From: Schaalia sp. HMT-172
GTDB taxonomy: Bacteria; Actinomycetota; Actinomycetes; Actinomycetales; Actinomycetaceae
Length of the DNA stretch: 64,000 bases
NCBI RefSeq assembly: GCF_030644365.1
Contig: NZ_CP130058.1
Coordinates: forward strand, 558,001 to 622,000
Direction: 5' to 3'
Under the pieces are notes generated by a model that was not told the origin of the DNA, did no database searches, and saw nothing but the letters and a program-made list of their open reading frames with translations. Position numbers and translations under genes: made by a program. Shown piece after piece: positions 46,790-55,644 of the stretch (the first letter of the stretch is position 1; each line of letters begins with the position of its first letter).

Positions 46790-46930
46790 ATGCTGTCGCG
46801 TTTTCTCAGGATGTGTGGTGTCGGTTTTACGCCTGACCATGCGGAGTTCCTTTCAGCCATGCTCGGGGTAGCTGATGGGTCTATGAGTTATGAGGAACTC
46901 GTGGACTGGGTGAGGATCAACGTGGGGTAA
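46790..46930 (+). pseudogene. C-terminal remnant of a Doc/Fic-type toxin
   Basis: A 46-codon frame starting at the base after the phd stop reads FLRMCGVGFTPDHAEF, then LSAMLGVADGSMSYEELVDW. This matches the last helices of Doc proteins (typically FLExNGYxL, then a VAxGxxxxxELxxWL pattern). The Fic motif and everything before it are missing, so no toxin can be made. It explains the orphan Phd. Confidence 0.6.
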
Positions 46931-46991
46931 TCGCCTTCGGGTTTTGTGTTGGTGATTCAGTGGCGAAGTATTCCGTGGAGTAGGGTTTGTC

Positions 46992-48429
46992 GGCTCTTCA
47001 TAATTGGGGGTGTAGTTGGGGTTTGAATCCTCCGGTTTCGAGGAGTGCTCGGGTGATGTAGTGGGTGAGGTTTCGGAATCCGAGGGCGGAGCCGCGTAGG
47101 TGTTCGAGGCGGCCGTTGATGGCTTCGGTGGGGCCGTTGCTGGTGTGGGGGTGGTCGAAGTAGGCCAGGATGTCTGTGGCTCGGCGTTTGAGTGTCCTGC
47201 CCAGCGTGGTGAGCTCGGTCAGGCTCCTCGGTACGCGCGTGGAGGTCAGGGTGTTGATTTCGGCTTCCATCAGGGCCTTACCCACGTCCGTGTCGGGCGC
47301 GCGGTAGGCATCAATGATGTTCTGGTAGGCGCTCCAGGTGACCTCGAGGGCGACGTGCTCGTCGCTGGAAAACAGGTCGAGTATCTGGTACTGCTGGCCA
47401 AGGGTGAGTAGACAGGATCTGGTGTGCAAGCATCCTGCGGGCCTTGTAGAGGGGGTCCGTGGAGCGCCCGTGCCGGTGGTGGAGTTCTTGCCCGGTGCGC
47501 CTTCGGCACTCATCCAAGGCATTGCCGGCCAGGTGCACGACGTGGAAGGGGTCCATGACCGCCCTTGCGCCGGGGAGCTCTTCGGCGGCAGCGCTCTTGA
47601 ACCCGGTGAATCCATCCATTGCGACGATCTCGATGCGCTCGCGCCACGTATCGGGCTGGGAGGCCAGCCAGGTTTTGAAGACCTTTTTGGAGCGGCCCGG
47701 GATCATGTCCAAGAGTCGGGAGGGGCCACTGCGATCTCGGATGGGCGTCAAGTCCAAGATGACGGTGACGTATTTGTTGCCGTATGGGGTGTGGCGCCAC
47801 ACGTGTTCATCCACGCCAATGACGCGCACGCCTTCGAACCGGGTCGGGTCGTTGATCAGTGAGCGCTCTCCTTCGGCCAGGACAGCAGTGTTAGCGGCTC
47901 TTCCAGGACACAGCCAGAGCCTGGGAGATGCGCGCCACCGTCAGATGGTGGACGACCAGCCCCGTGAGCGCCCAGCGCACCGCCGCCCGTGAGAGCTTGG
48001 CGCGCGGATCGGCCGCTTGACTCATATCCTGACGCCACACGTGAGCACACTTCTTGCACCGGTAGCGGCGCACGCTCACGTGCACAATCGTGGGACGCCA
48101 CCCGTAAGGCTCGTGCGCCAAGCGCCTGACCACCGTGTCACGAGCCACGCCCTGGCACCCGCAGCGTCGACACCACCGATCCTCACCAACAATGCGGCAC
48201 GCCAACACTGCACGGTCTGGCCAAATGCGCTGTCCCGTCACTTCCAGGCCCAGGTCATCCAGGCGCGTGAACGCGCTCAGATCAGGGCGATCAAAGATAG
48301 TATTGGACATGTCGAGGTCTTTCAGATGGACGGTGTAGGAATCTCCATCATCGAAAGACCTCGACCCCTACCCGGCCACGACACGCCCAACCCCACCCAA
48401 CACCCCTACACCCTCAAATACGAAGAGCC
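46992..48429 (-). mobile_element. Degenerate ISL3-family insertion sequence
   Basis: The element is bounded by related inverted repeats: GGCTCTTCATAATTGGGGGT at 46992 and, on the other strand, GGCTCTTCGTATTTGAGGGT ending at 48429. It encloses one broken ISL3 transposase. No 8-bp target duplication is seen, and its left flank carries an 18-bp sequence also found at 51722. Confidence 0.75.
46998..48310 (-). pseudogene. ISL3-family transposase, two frameshifts
   Basis: Read from 48310, the frame has an N-terminal zinc finger (WCRRCGCQG, YRCKKCAHVW) and helix-turn-helix. A one-base indel near 47895 shifts the frame before the catalytic part (VIGVDEHVWRHTPYGNKYVT, VAMDGFTGFKSA, VMDPFHVVHLAGNAL). 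A second indel near 47432 shifts it again before the C-terminus (SNGPTEAINGRLEHLRGSAL). Joined, the pieces make a full DDE transposase of usual length, so the gene was recently active. Confidence 0.85.
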
Positions 48430-48483
48430 TAAAAAGTTTCACGAATCCGCCCATTTCGATTTTCGTGAGCATGGGACTCCTTA

Positions 48484-50205
48484 TTAGTCCACCGTTGCGT
48501 ATTGCCAGACGGAGATGGCCTTGCCTGCCAGCCATATCCCACGCTCAGTGATAGCAGATTCGTCCCAGAGGTCCTTGTCGGTTGCGCCGCCCATCGTCGC
48601 GATTCCTTCCGAACAGGCTTTGAGGCCGTCCTTGCTCCCCTTACCCCACTTTTTGGTATTCCAATCGGCATCTCGAATTGAGGAGTTTAGTGAGCTTGTA
48701 ATAATAGCTAGGTTGCCCAACGTGAGAAGTGCCCTGTCGCGGTTACGAGCCGCTTCACCATCGAGCAATTCCCAGTGGTTGCGCCATTTCTTCGGCATCA
48801 TATGCTCAAGGCTGTATTGGTTAAAGCCAAGATGGTGCGTGCTGCTAGCACTCGGACGAATAGCGCTCTCGATAAAGTAGAGGATTCCCTTGGTCTGTAG
48901 ATTTGTCAGCTTTGATTCAGTGAAACCTCTCTTGACCTCCTCGTTATCTGGTATGTAGGTCGTCGCCTCGGAGTTCGCCACCAGAGAATCGACAAGCTCT
49001 TTTTCAGTCAGAACTTCGTTCAATATCAGCGAGTTGAAGAGTCTATTGTAGTTCTTCGTCGTTGCGCGGACGACCATCCTTCGCATAATGTAGCTCTCAA
49101 GGGTCCGTAGTATCTCTGTCTTCTCGATGGATGAGCGGACGTTCTTCCGCAAGTAGAGGACATAGGGGATCAGGGTGGAGTTCTTCAAGCCGAAGATGAG
49201 GACGTTGATGCGCTCCATTCCTGGCATTGCAGGCATAGTCTCACCGCAAGCTTCCGGCCTGAACGTTTCCTCAAATAGCTCTGCATATGGCTTCATTCGT
49301 TGAAGAATCAGCTTCTTATTGCCATTACAGTACCTGGTGATGAAATCCTTGTACGATTGGAACAGGTTGCCGGTGCGCGAGTAGGCGATCTTGTCTTCGC
49401 TTGATACTGCGAATTCCTTGTCCTGAACGGTGATCTGCAGGAAGGCGTCAAAGAACAGATCGATGAGCGACCTCTTTATACGGCCCGTTACTATCTCCTG
49501 GTCCCAATAGTCGCGCTGCTCGTTAGAGGATTCGAACACCTGCTCCCAGTGTGTCTTGTACTCGTCAATGTTCTCCCTGTTGAAGAAGTGGTTCTTGAGG
49601 AGCTCTGCAGTTGTAAGGCGCACGCCCAGCGAGTTGATCGTATCGAATATCTGCTGTTCGTCCTCATCTTCGGTCAAGTCGATACAGACGAACTGTACGT
49701 TCTGCTTGATTACATTTCTGTTCACTTTTGCGATATCGATGTTCTTTAGGAAGTAGTTGTATCCCTTGATTATGCGCGACTCCTCGTTGTCGATGGGCTC
49801 AGCATCTGTTTGTGCTGCGACTTTTTCGAATGCGGCATGGTCGTGCTTGCCGTGCAAAAGTGCGACGTCTCCCGTTTCGAGTACGAAGTCCCTTTGGAAG
49901 AGGTCGTTCTTTCCTGTCTTCATACACATAGCCTTGAAGAAAAGGATGGTCGTAGTGAGGCGTTGCTGTCCGTCGATAATTGTGCGGGTGTCGGATATCT
50001 CGTCCCAGGTGTTGCCCGATGCGCTTTGCTTGAGGATGATCGAGCCGAGGAAGTACGGGCGGTTGGTGGCCGAAACATACTCCATATCGTTCAAGAAACG
50101 CTCCCACTGCTCTTCTCCCCAGACGTATGCACGTTGATAGAACGGGATCTCGAGGAGTCTCGAGCTATTGAAAACTGCGTTTATCAGGGCTTTGCCGGCT
50201 TCCAT
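48484..50205 (-). CDS. GmrSD-like DUF262/DUF1524 restriction (anti-phage) protein
   Basis: A 573-residue protein with an N-terminal DUF262 domain (IPFYQRAYVWGEEQWERF; DGQQRLTT at residues 78-85; DTINSLGVRLTTAELLKN) and a C-terminal DUF1524 HNH-like nuclease domain (YSLEHMMPKKWRNHW, then LTLGNLAIITSSLNSSI and DWNTKKW). Such fused proteins include GmrSD type IV enzymes, which use nucleotide hydrolysis to cleave modified phage DNA; DUF262 also occurs in BrxU and SspE. No methylase or modification genes are adjacent, so it probably works alone on modified foreign DNA. Codon use is less GC-biased than in the core, which suggests transfer. The start at 50205 has GGAAAGG upstream. IS elements flank it on both sides. 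Confidence 0.85.
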   Translation of the reverse strand: MEAGKALINAVFNSSRLLEIPFYQRAYVWGEEQWERFLNDMEYVSATNRPYFLGSIILKQSASGNTWDEISDTRTIIDGQQRLTTTILFFKAMCMKTGKNDLFQRDFVLETGDVALLHGKHDHAAFEKVAAQTDAEPIDNEESRIIKGYNYFLKNIDIAKVNRNVIKQNVQFVCIDLTEDEDEQQIFDTINSLGVRLTTAELLKNHFFNRENIDEYKTHWEQVFESSNEQRDYWDQEIVTGRIKRSLIDLFFDAFLQITVQDKEFAVSSEDKIAYSRTGNLFQSYKDFITRYCNGNKKLILQRMKPYAELFEETFRPEACGETMPAMPGMERINVLIFGLKNSTLIPYVLYLRKNVRSSIEKTEILRTLESYIMRRMVVRATTKNYNRLFNSLILNEVLTEKELVDSLVANSEATTYIPDNEEVKRGFTESKLTNLQTKGILYFIESAIRPSASSTHHLGFNQYSLEHMMPKKWRNHWELLDGEAARNRDRALLTLGNLAIITSSLNSSIRDADWNTKKWGKGSKDGLKACSEGIATMGGATDKDLWDESAITERGIWLAGKAISVWQYATVD

Positions 50206-50322
50206 CTGCTGATTCCTTTCCGAAACGTATAAGACTTCGCTACACGCTTGCCGTGTGGGACGTAGTGCGGACGTTGGCTTGGTCTGGTTTTGTGGACCGG
50301 GTGTTTTGAGGGTTGTTGGTTG

Positions 50323-51132
50323 TTATTGGTGGTGTTGTGCCCATTGGCGTGCGTATTGGTTGGGTGAGAGCCAGCCTAGCGCGCTGTGGGGGTGTTCTTC
50401 ATTGTAGCGCTGGGACCAGGCGCCAATCAGGGCGCGCGCGTGGTTGAGATCCTCGAACATGTTGTCCTCGAGGAGTTCGTCGCGCATGCGGTTGTGTAAG
50501 GACTCCACGAATCCGTTATGCCAGGGTTGGCCCGGTGGGATGAACGCTTGGAGCGTGTCATGCTCGCTGGCCCAGCGCCCCAAGGCTCCGGCGATGAATT
50601 CAGGCCCGTTATCGGCCCTTAGCACCTGGGGTGCCCCATGTGCCAGGACAGCCAGGTCAAGCATTTCGATCACGTCGGCGGCTCCCATGCGCCGCTCGAC
50701 GCGGAAAGCCAGGTGCTGGCGCGTGAACTCATCAATGACGTTACAGACCTTGAAGACACGCCCCTTCCAATCCGAATCAAACTGGAAATCAATGGCCCAC
50801 ACCTGCCCAGGAGCGCTAGCCTCAACCAGGCGCTGTAGGCGCGGCGCAGTGCGGGGCTTGTGGGCTTTGCGCGCTCGCACGCGAAGCCCCTCGGTGCGCC
50901 ACAAGCGCCGGAACGTATCACGCCCTATGACAATGCCCTCGCTCTTGGCCCGCGCCCAGGCGCGTTTATAGCCCCAGCGTCGATGCGTGGCGGCAAAATC
51001 GTTCATCCACTGGCGCACAGGCCCATGATCACGCAGCGTTTTCGCCCCGCCCGCCGCGCGGGTGCGGCAATACGCTGACCGGGACAGCCCGGCAACGCGC
51101 CCGTGCAAGGCGCTGAGAAAACCCCTGACCAA
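50323..51132 (-). pseudogene. IS3-family transposase orfB (rve integrase core), frame disrupted at the start
   Basis: The DDE integrase core is intact: QVWAIDFQFDSDWKGRVFKV, then LRADNGPEFIAGAL and FIPPGQPWHNGFVESLHNRM, and NEEHPHSALGWLSPNQYA. The expected N-terminus (LLGPARRHEAVSYLVGQGFS) lies in another frame that joins this one only through an indel near 51090-51100. It is therefore probably not translated in full. Confidence 0.75.
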
Positions 51133-51449
51133 CCAGGTAGCTGACAGCCTCGTGCCGGCGCGCCGGGCCTAGAAGTGTCCCTCGCCAACTCTCGCAACGC
51201 TGCCTTCTCCAGCTCGGCTTGGCCCAACAACTGTTTGAGGCGCGCGTTTTGCTCGCGCAACTCACGCAGTTCCTTGGCCTCACTACGACTCATCGACCCA
51301 TAACGCTGACGCCACCGACACAACGTCGCCTCGCCGATACCCAGCACGCGGCAGGCCTGGGCCGCACTCATGCCCTCACCTCCCAGCGCCTCGACCTTCT
51401 CCAGCTTCACGACAATCTGCTCAGGCGCATGCTTCGAGAACTTCCTCAT
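51003..51449 (-). CDS. IS3-family transposase orfA
   Basis: The first ~95 residues are a typical IS3 OrfA with a helix-turn-helix (EGMSAAQACRVLGIGEATLC, RWRQRYGSM) and a leucine-zipper-like coil (ELRELREQNARLKQLLGQAE). After LRELARDTS the frame runs on into the orfB region without similarity. In intact elements, orfB is joined to orfA by frameshifting. The ATG at 51449 is used. Confidence 0.7.
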   Translation of the reverse strand: MRKFSKHAPEQIVVKLEKVEALGGEGMSAAQACRVLGIGEATLCRWRQRYGSMSRSEAKELRELREQNARLKQLLGQAELEKAALRELARDTSRPGAPARGCQLPGWSGVFSAPCTGALPGCPGQRIAAPARRAGRKRCVIMGLCASG

Positions 51450-51527
51450 GATCATCTGTTCTGCCCGCCCTAAGGCGGCCAGGACTACTTAGGATAGCCC
51501 TCTCAAAACAAATGGTCCGAAAAACTC

Positions 51528-51776
51528 AGCCCCTCCAGTGATACCAGGCGGACGTAGTGACACGAGGTGTAATGAGACGGACGAATTCTCGGGTTCTTAA
51601 CTATCGAGTGGGAGTGACGCTAATACTGAGCTGAGCGCGCAGACTGATGCCCCGGCCTCGTCCCCGATTCGTGGGAGGAGGACGGGGTTCGTTCGTCCCC
51701 GCGTCGGAAGTGAAGCCTCGTGTGGAGTAGGGTTTGTCGTAGCGAAGCGGCAGCCCTGGATCAAGGAGGATGACAC
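51528..51776 (+). other. Intergenic region before the DUF2262 gene
   Basis: With the right IS end, this makes a 320-bp gap. It holds one copy of the recurrent word (51649-51662) and, at 51722-51739, GTGGAGTAGGGTTTGTCG, also present at 46975-46992 next to the ISL3 element. AAGGAGG at 51764 is the ribosome site of the next gene. Confidence 0.6.
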
Positions 51777-52646
51777 GTGGATCTGCTCGAATACATGCGC
51801 TCGCAGGACACTATCACGCAGGAGGAATGGGAATGTACCTTCGAGAAGGATGCTCGGGAAATTCTTGTTCTGCTCGCTGGTGGTGCAGGTGCCGGCAAGA
51901 GGAACGGATTCTGGGACGTCTCGCACTACTTCATTGCGTATGTGGACTGCCAGACCGGCGCACTGCACACAGGTGACGGCCGGATTGTCTATCCCGTCAG
52001 CGACGAGGAACATGATGCCGGAGGAATCCTCGAGCACTTCCGTCGGGAAGCGGTATACCGCCTCAAGGCGCGCAAGAAGATTCCGCACGAGGTCCCCGAG
52101 GGCGTGACCGCCTCCTGGCGCAACCAGTTCCTGATCGTCGAGGTCCTGGAAGAAAATGCCTCGTGCCCCGCCTTGGAAGAGGTGCTGGCCGACTATCGCA
52201 GGCCGGTCGTGGTGACCGACGAGGTACTCGGAGAACTCACCCTCGACAAGGACCTCGACATGTTCGAAGGGGAGGTCCTGTGGCGCGGCGAGCAGATCTG
52301 CGTGTCGCTCGAGGTTGATGCGGCGGACGAGGACACCTGGGCCGATGCCAGGCGGGCGATGACGGTGATGCTGGCGGAGCAGGATCGCTGGGATCGCGAC
52401 ATGCGCGCGAGCGCCGCACGTGAGCTCACCGAACTCGCGTGCGAATGGCGTGAGTCCGCTGACGAGGAGGTCCCCGAGATTACGGAAGAGAGCTTTGCTC
52501 GGCGGATCGAGCTGCGCAGCATCGCGATGGACGCCGACGGTTCATTTTCAGCCTATTTCGACGATGATGACATGTTCTTCGGGCACTGTGTCACCGCGTA
52601 CGGAACTCTGACGGACGGGGTGACCGCGGCGAACATGGAGGGATAG
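51777..52646 (+). CDS. DUF2262 domain protein (full-length copy)
   Basis: A 289-residue acidic cytoplasmic protein. The C-terminal ~135 residues match DUF2262 (LGELTLDKDLDMFEGEVLW, VSLEVDAADEDTW, ending FSAYFDDDDMFFGHCVTAYG). The N-terminal half is a separate unnamed domain. DUF2262 proteins are often encoded in toxin-immunity (polyimmunity) clusters, but no toxin is seen here. GTG at 51777 has AAGGAGG seven bases upstream. The last 225 bases are repeated without gaps at 55420-55644, and both copies lie in a region broken by IS elements. Confidence 0.8.
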   Translation: MDLLEYMRSQDTITQEEWECTFEKDAREILVLLAGGAGAGKRNGFWDVSHYFIAYVDCQTGALHTGDGRIVYPVSDEEHDAGGILEHFRREAVYRLKARKKIPHEVPEGVTASWRNQFLIVEVLEENASCPALEEVLADYRRPVVVTDEVLGELTLDKDLDMFEGEVLWRGEQICVSLEVDAADEDTWADARRAMTVMLAEQDRWDRDMRASAARELTELACEWRESADEEVPEITEESFARRIELRSIAMDADGSFSAYFDDDDMFFGHCVTAYGTLTDGVTAANMEG

Positions 52647-52651
52647 GCGTC

Positions 52652-52836
52652 CTACGCGTTGGTCGGAACGGTGCTGTCCACTCGACGCAGGAGCATGTAG
52701 AGCCTGATCGAGGAAACCAGGTCCGCGATCAGAATGGCATGCCCTTGCTTGTACTTCTTCGCCGTTTCAGGGGAGATCAGTTGCTCGTCGCGCGCGCGGA
52801 CGATCGCCGCGAACCCGTGGGACGAGGTGACGATCT
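52652..52836 (-). pseudogene. C-terminal fragment of a duplicated membrane-protein gene
   Basis: The protein end reads GFAAIVRARDEQLISPETAK, then ILIADLVSSIRLYMLLRRVD and STVPTNA, matching the gene at 54082-54870 (GFAAIIRARDEQVISPETAK, ADLVASIRLYMLLRRLDGAV). Similarity stops at 52836, where an IS3-family element begins. The 5' part of this copy is missing. Confidence 0.75.
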
Positions 52837-52866
52837 GGGGTTGTGCGCAAGTTGTTGACGGTTTGT

Positions 52867-53733
52867 TTATGCGGCTTTTGTCCAGGCCGCTTGGTGTAGT
52901 TCGTATTCGATGGGGGATTTGCCGCCCAGGCTGGTGTGGATGCGGCGGCGGTTGTAGAAGTCTTCGATCCAGGTGGCGACCCCGGTGTAGACCTGGTCGC
53001 GGGTGGTGAAGGTACGCCGGTAGTAGTACTCGGTTTTGAGGGTGGCCCAAAAGGATTCGGCCATGGCGTTATCCCAGCACACTCCGGCCCGCCCCATCGA
53101 CACTCTTCCTTTCACGGCGCGCATGTAGGCGGCCAGCTTCTCGGAGGTGAACTGTGTTCCCCGATCAGCGTGGAGCACGACCCCAGTGGGGAAGCCGCCA
53201 CGGGTGGTGGCGGCCATGTCGAGCGCGGTGATGACCAGGTCGGTGCTTTGCTGCTCACCCATGGCGTATCCGAGCACTCTACGCGAGTGCGCATCGCGCA
53301 CGGCGCACAGGTAGACCCAGCCTTGGGCGCAGCGCAGGTAGGTAAAGTCCGTGATCCATACGCGATCAAGAGCGCCTTGGTCCCACTGGCGGGCGCAGTG
53401 ATCCTCATGGGCCACAGGTCCGCGCCCGCCGCGCTTGGCCGGGCGTGGGTGCGTGTTCAGGCCTGTCAGGCCCTGGCGGCGCATCGACGCGGCGACCGCA
53501 CGCACACCCACATCCACGCCCGCGCGCGTCAGAGCATGGCGGATGCGAGGAGCCCCATACGTGCCGCCCGACACCTCGTGTTCCCAGGCCACCGCCTCAT
53601 CCAAACGCCGACGCGCCGATGCGCGCTTGCCCCGCTGGGGTGCACGGTTTTTCCACGCGTAATAGCCCGCGCGCGTGACCCCTAGAACGCTGGCCATCAA
53701 GGTAATCGAGTAGGAAGCCTTCTGCGCGTCCAT
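52867..53733 (-). CDS. IS3-family transposase orfB
   Basis: A 288-residue DDE integrase-core transposase: the N-terminal HTH_21-like region (SGGTYGAPRIRHALTRAGVD), WITDFTYLRCAQGWVYLCAV (first D), VVLHADRGTQFTSEKLAAYM (second D), and GVCWDNAMAESFWATLKTEY (third, E), ending RRRIHTSLGGKSPIEYEL. The ATG overlaps the orfA stop by one base (TGATG), implying coupled translation instead of a classical A6G slip. No defect is seen. Confidence 0.9.
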   Translation of the reverse strand: MDAQKASYSITLMASVLGVTRAGYYAWKNRAPQRGKRASARRRLDEAVAWEHEVSGGTYGAPRIRHALTRAGVDVGVRAVAASMRRQGLTGLNTHPRPAKRGGRGPVAHEDHCARQWDQGALDRVWITDFTYLRCAQGWVYLCAVRDAHSRRVLGYAMGEQQSTDLVITALDMAATTRGGFPTGVVLHADRGTQFTSEKLAAYMRAVKGRVSMGRAGVCWDNAMAESFWATLKTEYYYRRTFTTRDQVYTGVATWIEDFYNRRRIHTSLGGKSPIEYELHQAAWTKAA

Positions 53734-54044
53734 CAGTTCAAAGCGCTGGTGTTTTGGTGCCGAGACGCGAAGAAGGCGCTGGCTTTTCCCAAGAACTCGT
53801 TCTCCTTCTCCAGCTCGCGCACCCTCCGGCGCAATGCCGTGATCTCAGCTTCCAGCTCGCGTGGATCTGGACGACCCTCACGCACGGCTTGACGCCGCTC
53901 GCGCTCGAGTTTGACCCACCGGCCCACCACCGATTCACCCAGCCCTAAATCCCGGGCCACAGACGCGATCGAAGACCCCGTATCCAACACCAGAGACGCG
54001 ACATCACGACGATACTCCGGCGTAAAACGACGACGAGTTCCCAT
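53733..54044 (-). CDS. IS3-family transposase orfA
   Basis: A 103-residue DNA-binding subunit: RRRFTPEYRRDVASLVLDTG, SIASVARDLGLGESVVGRWV (helix-turn-helix), then a coiled coil (ELEAEITALRRRVRELEKEN) ending FFASRHQNTSALN. The ATG at 54044 is chosen by similarity to other OrfA starts; GAGGTG lies upstream. orfB starts inside the stop codon. Confidence 0.88.
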   Translation of the reverse strand: MGTRRRFTPEYRRDVASLVLDTGSSIASVARDLGLGESVVGRWVKLERERRQAVREGRPDPRELEAEITALRRRVRELEKENEFLGKASAFFASRHQNTSALN

Positions 54045-54081
54045 AACAGGCACCTCACTCTCCGCAGGCACACACACCCGC

Positions 54082-54870
54082 TTAACGAAGTGTCAACAAC
54101 ACAAGCCTAACCCCATCGATTCGGAGCATCGGGAAGGGGGAGGGGAACGCCATGGTAAAAGGCCCGCCCGCATAGGCCGTCGCGACAAAACAGAATGAGG
54201 CCGCGAGGGACACAACTGTGGGCCAGGGGATTCGTGAGGCTCTGGGGGCCCTCGTGGTGACGGTGTTGTTAATGAGGGGAACTGGTTGAGCAACGTTGAG
54301 TGTGCGTGAGGGTTGGTTGGTGTCCTGCGCGTTGGTCGGAACGGCACCATCGAGTCGACGCAGGAGCATGTAGAGCCTGATCGAGGCGACCAAGTCGGCG
54401 ATGGGAATGGTGTGCCAACGCTTGTAATTCTTTGCCGTTTCAGGGGAGATCACCTGCTCGTCGCGCGCGCGGATAATCGCCGCGAACCCGTAGCACGAAG
54501 TGACGATCATGAGCGCGTATGACAGGACGGCATAGGGGGTGAGCAGGGCAAACTCCAGCGGTAATGCCTCAGGGCGGAGGGAGAACTGGCTACCAATAAG
54601 CGCAAAGACAACGAGGCTCACCAGGAATACTGGCAGAAAGCATACCTTGAGGACGAGGCCCCACAAGGCGAGGTCGCGCGTGCGCTCCGTGCGTACAAGC
54701 CCGAACGCGATGGCCGCATTCGCGGCGCCGAGGGTGACCAGCAGGAGGAGCCACATCAGCGGAGGAATCACGTTGAAGGCCCGACAGCCGAACAGGGTCC
54801 CCGCGGGTTCGCCCGCGTAGAACACGACGATGAACGCGATGGGCAGAGCGACCCTGAGTATTTTGGACAC
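54082..54870 (-). CDS. Membrane protein, 3' end replaced by the IS element
   Basis: A 262-residue protein with four helices in its first ~150 residues (VALPIAFIVVFYAGEPAGTL, PPLMWLLLLVTLGAANAAIA, and two more), then a cytoplasmic segment (RARDEQVISPETAKNYKRWH). After VPTNA, where the copy at 52652 stops, this copy reads on into a second hydrophobic segment resembling its own N-terminus (VATAYAGGPFTMAFPSPFP). Its last ten residues (VRLVLLTLR and stop) are encoded by the IS3 end. The original C-terminus is therefore lost. Function is unknown; the neighbouring DUF2262 gene is a possible partner. The start is GTG at 54870. Confidence 0.65.
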   Translation of the reverse strand: MSKILRVALPIAFIVVFYAGEPAGTLFGCRAFNVIPPLMWLLLLVTLGAANAAIAFGLVRTERTRDLALWGLVLKVCFLPVFLVSLVVFALIGSQFSLRPEALPLEFALLTPYAVLSYALMIVTSCYGFAAIIRARDEQVISPETAKNYKRWHTIPIADLVASIRLYMLLRRLDGAVPTNAQDTNQPSRTLNVAQPVPLINNTVTTRAPRASRIPWPTVVSLAASFCFVATAYAGGPFTMAFPSPFPMLRIDGVRLVLLTLR

Positions 54871-55083
54871 GTGGAGCCCCCTCGTCGATCGTCGTTGACT
54901 GGAAACGAATATAGCAGTGCTTCTCCTGCGAATGTCCTCGTTTCCGTTGGGGAGTGAATGCTCTTAGTGTCTCGTTTGCGCTTGGGCGTGGCGACAGCGG
55001 TTGTCGGGTGGTCATGTCGATATGGGCGAAGCGGATGGTTAGGCGTGTGAGAGTCCTGGCCGCGAACGCATTTATATGTGGGC

Positions 55084-55419
55084 AGTGTCATAGGGTGTAA
55101 GCAATTTTCGTGTAGTGGTGATGCTGTTTGGAGGCTGATCATGGGGTGTCGTCGGATGCTTGGAGTCGAGGATCGTGCGGCGATTATGGCGGGGGTAAAT
55201 GCGGGTTTGTCCCAGACATGTATCGCCCACTTGATTGGGCGTAGTCCCTCGGTGGTGTGCCGTGAGATCGCCCGCCACCGGGGTCCTGGCGGCGTGTACC
55301 AGGCCAGGACGCCGGGAGAGCGGCGCAGGCGGCCACGCGCCGCCCCAAGAAGCGGCTCCTGGACCGCGATGAGGTTCATCGCCGCCGCGCGATTGCTGAT
55401 TTGTCCCAGGGGCGCGCGG
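55084..55419 (+). pseudogene. Second IS30-family left end, truncated
   Basis: From AGTGTCATAGGGTGTAAGC the sequence repeats the remnant at 45827, with the transposase start at 55141 (MGCRRMLGVEDRAAIMAGVN, SVVCREIARHRGPGGVYQAR). A frameshift follows near 55320. About 90 residues in, the reading frame joins the DUF2262 fragment at 55420. No catalytic domain or right end remains. Confidence 0.7.
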
Positions 55420-55644
55420 GAGCTCACCGACCTCGCGTGCGAATGGCGTGAGTCCGCCGATGAGGAGGTCCCCGAGATTACGGAAAAGAGCTTCGCTCGC
55501 CGGATCGAGCTGCGCACCATCGCGATGGACGCCGACGGTTCATTCTCCGCCTACTTCGACGACGACGACATGTTCTTCGGGCACTGCGTCACTGCGTACG
55601 GAACTCTGACGGACGGGGTGACCGCGGCGAACATGGAGGGGTGA
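55420..55644 (+). pseudogene. Duplicated C-terminal part of the DUF2262 gene
   Basis: 225 bases match 52422-52646 without gaps, encoding the last ~75 residues (ELTDLACEWRESADEEVPEI and FFGHCVTAYGTLTDGV) to the stop. The 5' two thirds have been replaced by the IS30 remnant. The copy kept most residues, so the duplication is fairly recent or still under selection. Confidence 0.8.

Larger units (their letters stand above)
50286..51527 (-). mobile_element. IS3-family element, probably inactive
   Basis: Imperfect inverted ends are visible: TTTTGTGGACCGGGTGTTTT near 50288, and on the other strand TTTTTCGGACCATTTGTTTT ending near 51525. Between them are orfA and a frameshifted orfB. Its length (~1.24 kb) fits IS3. 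Confidence 0.75.
52837..54114 (-). mobile_element. IS3-family element with intact orfA and orfB
   Basis: Related ends: GGGGTTGTGCGCAAGTTGTT at 52837 and, on the other strand, GGGGTTAGGCTTGTGTTGTT ending at 54114. Both orfs are complete. Each side borders a piece of the same membrane-protein family, so the element sits in a duplicated gene pair. It may still be mobile. Confidence 0.8.

Noticed and set aside
46992-51527. Composite transposon carrying the restriction gene
   Set aside because: The two flanking elements belong to different families (ISL3 and IS3) and cannot act as a pair.
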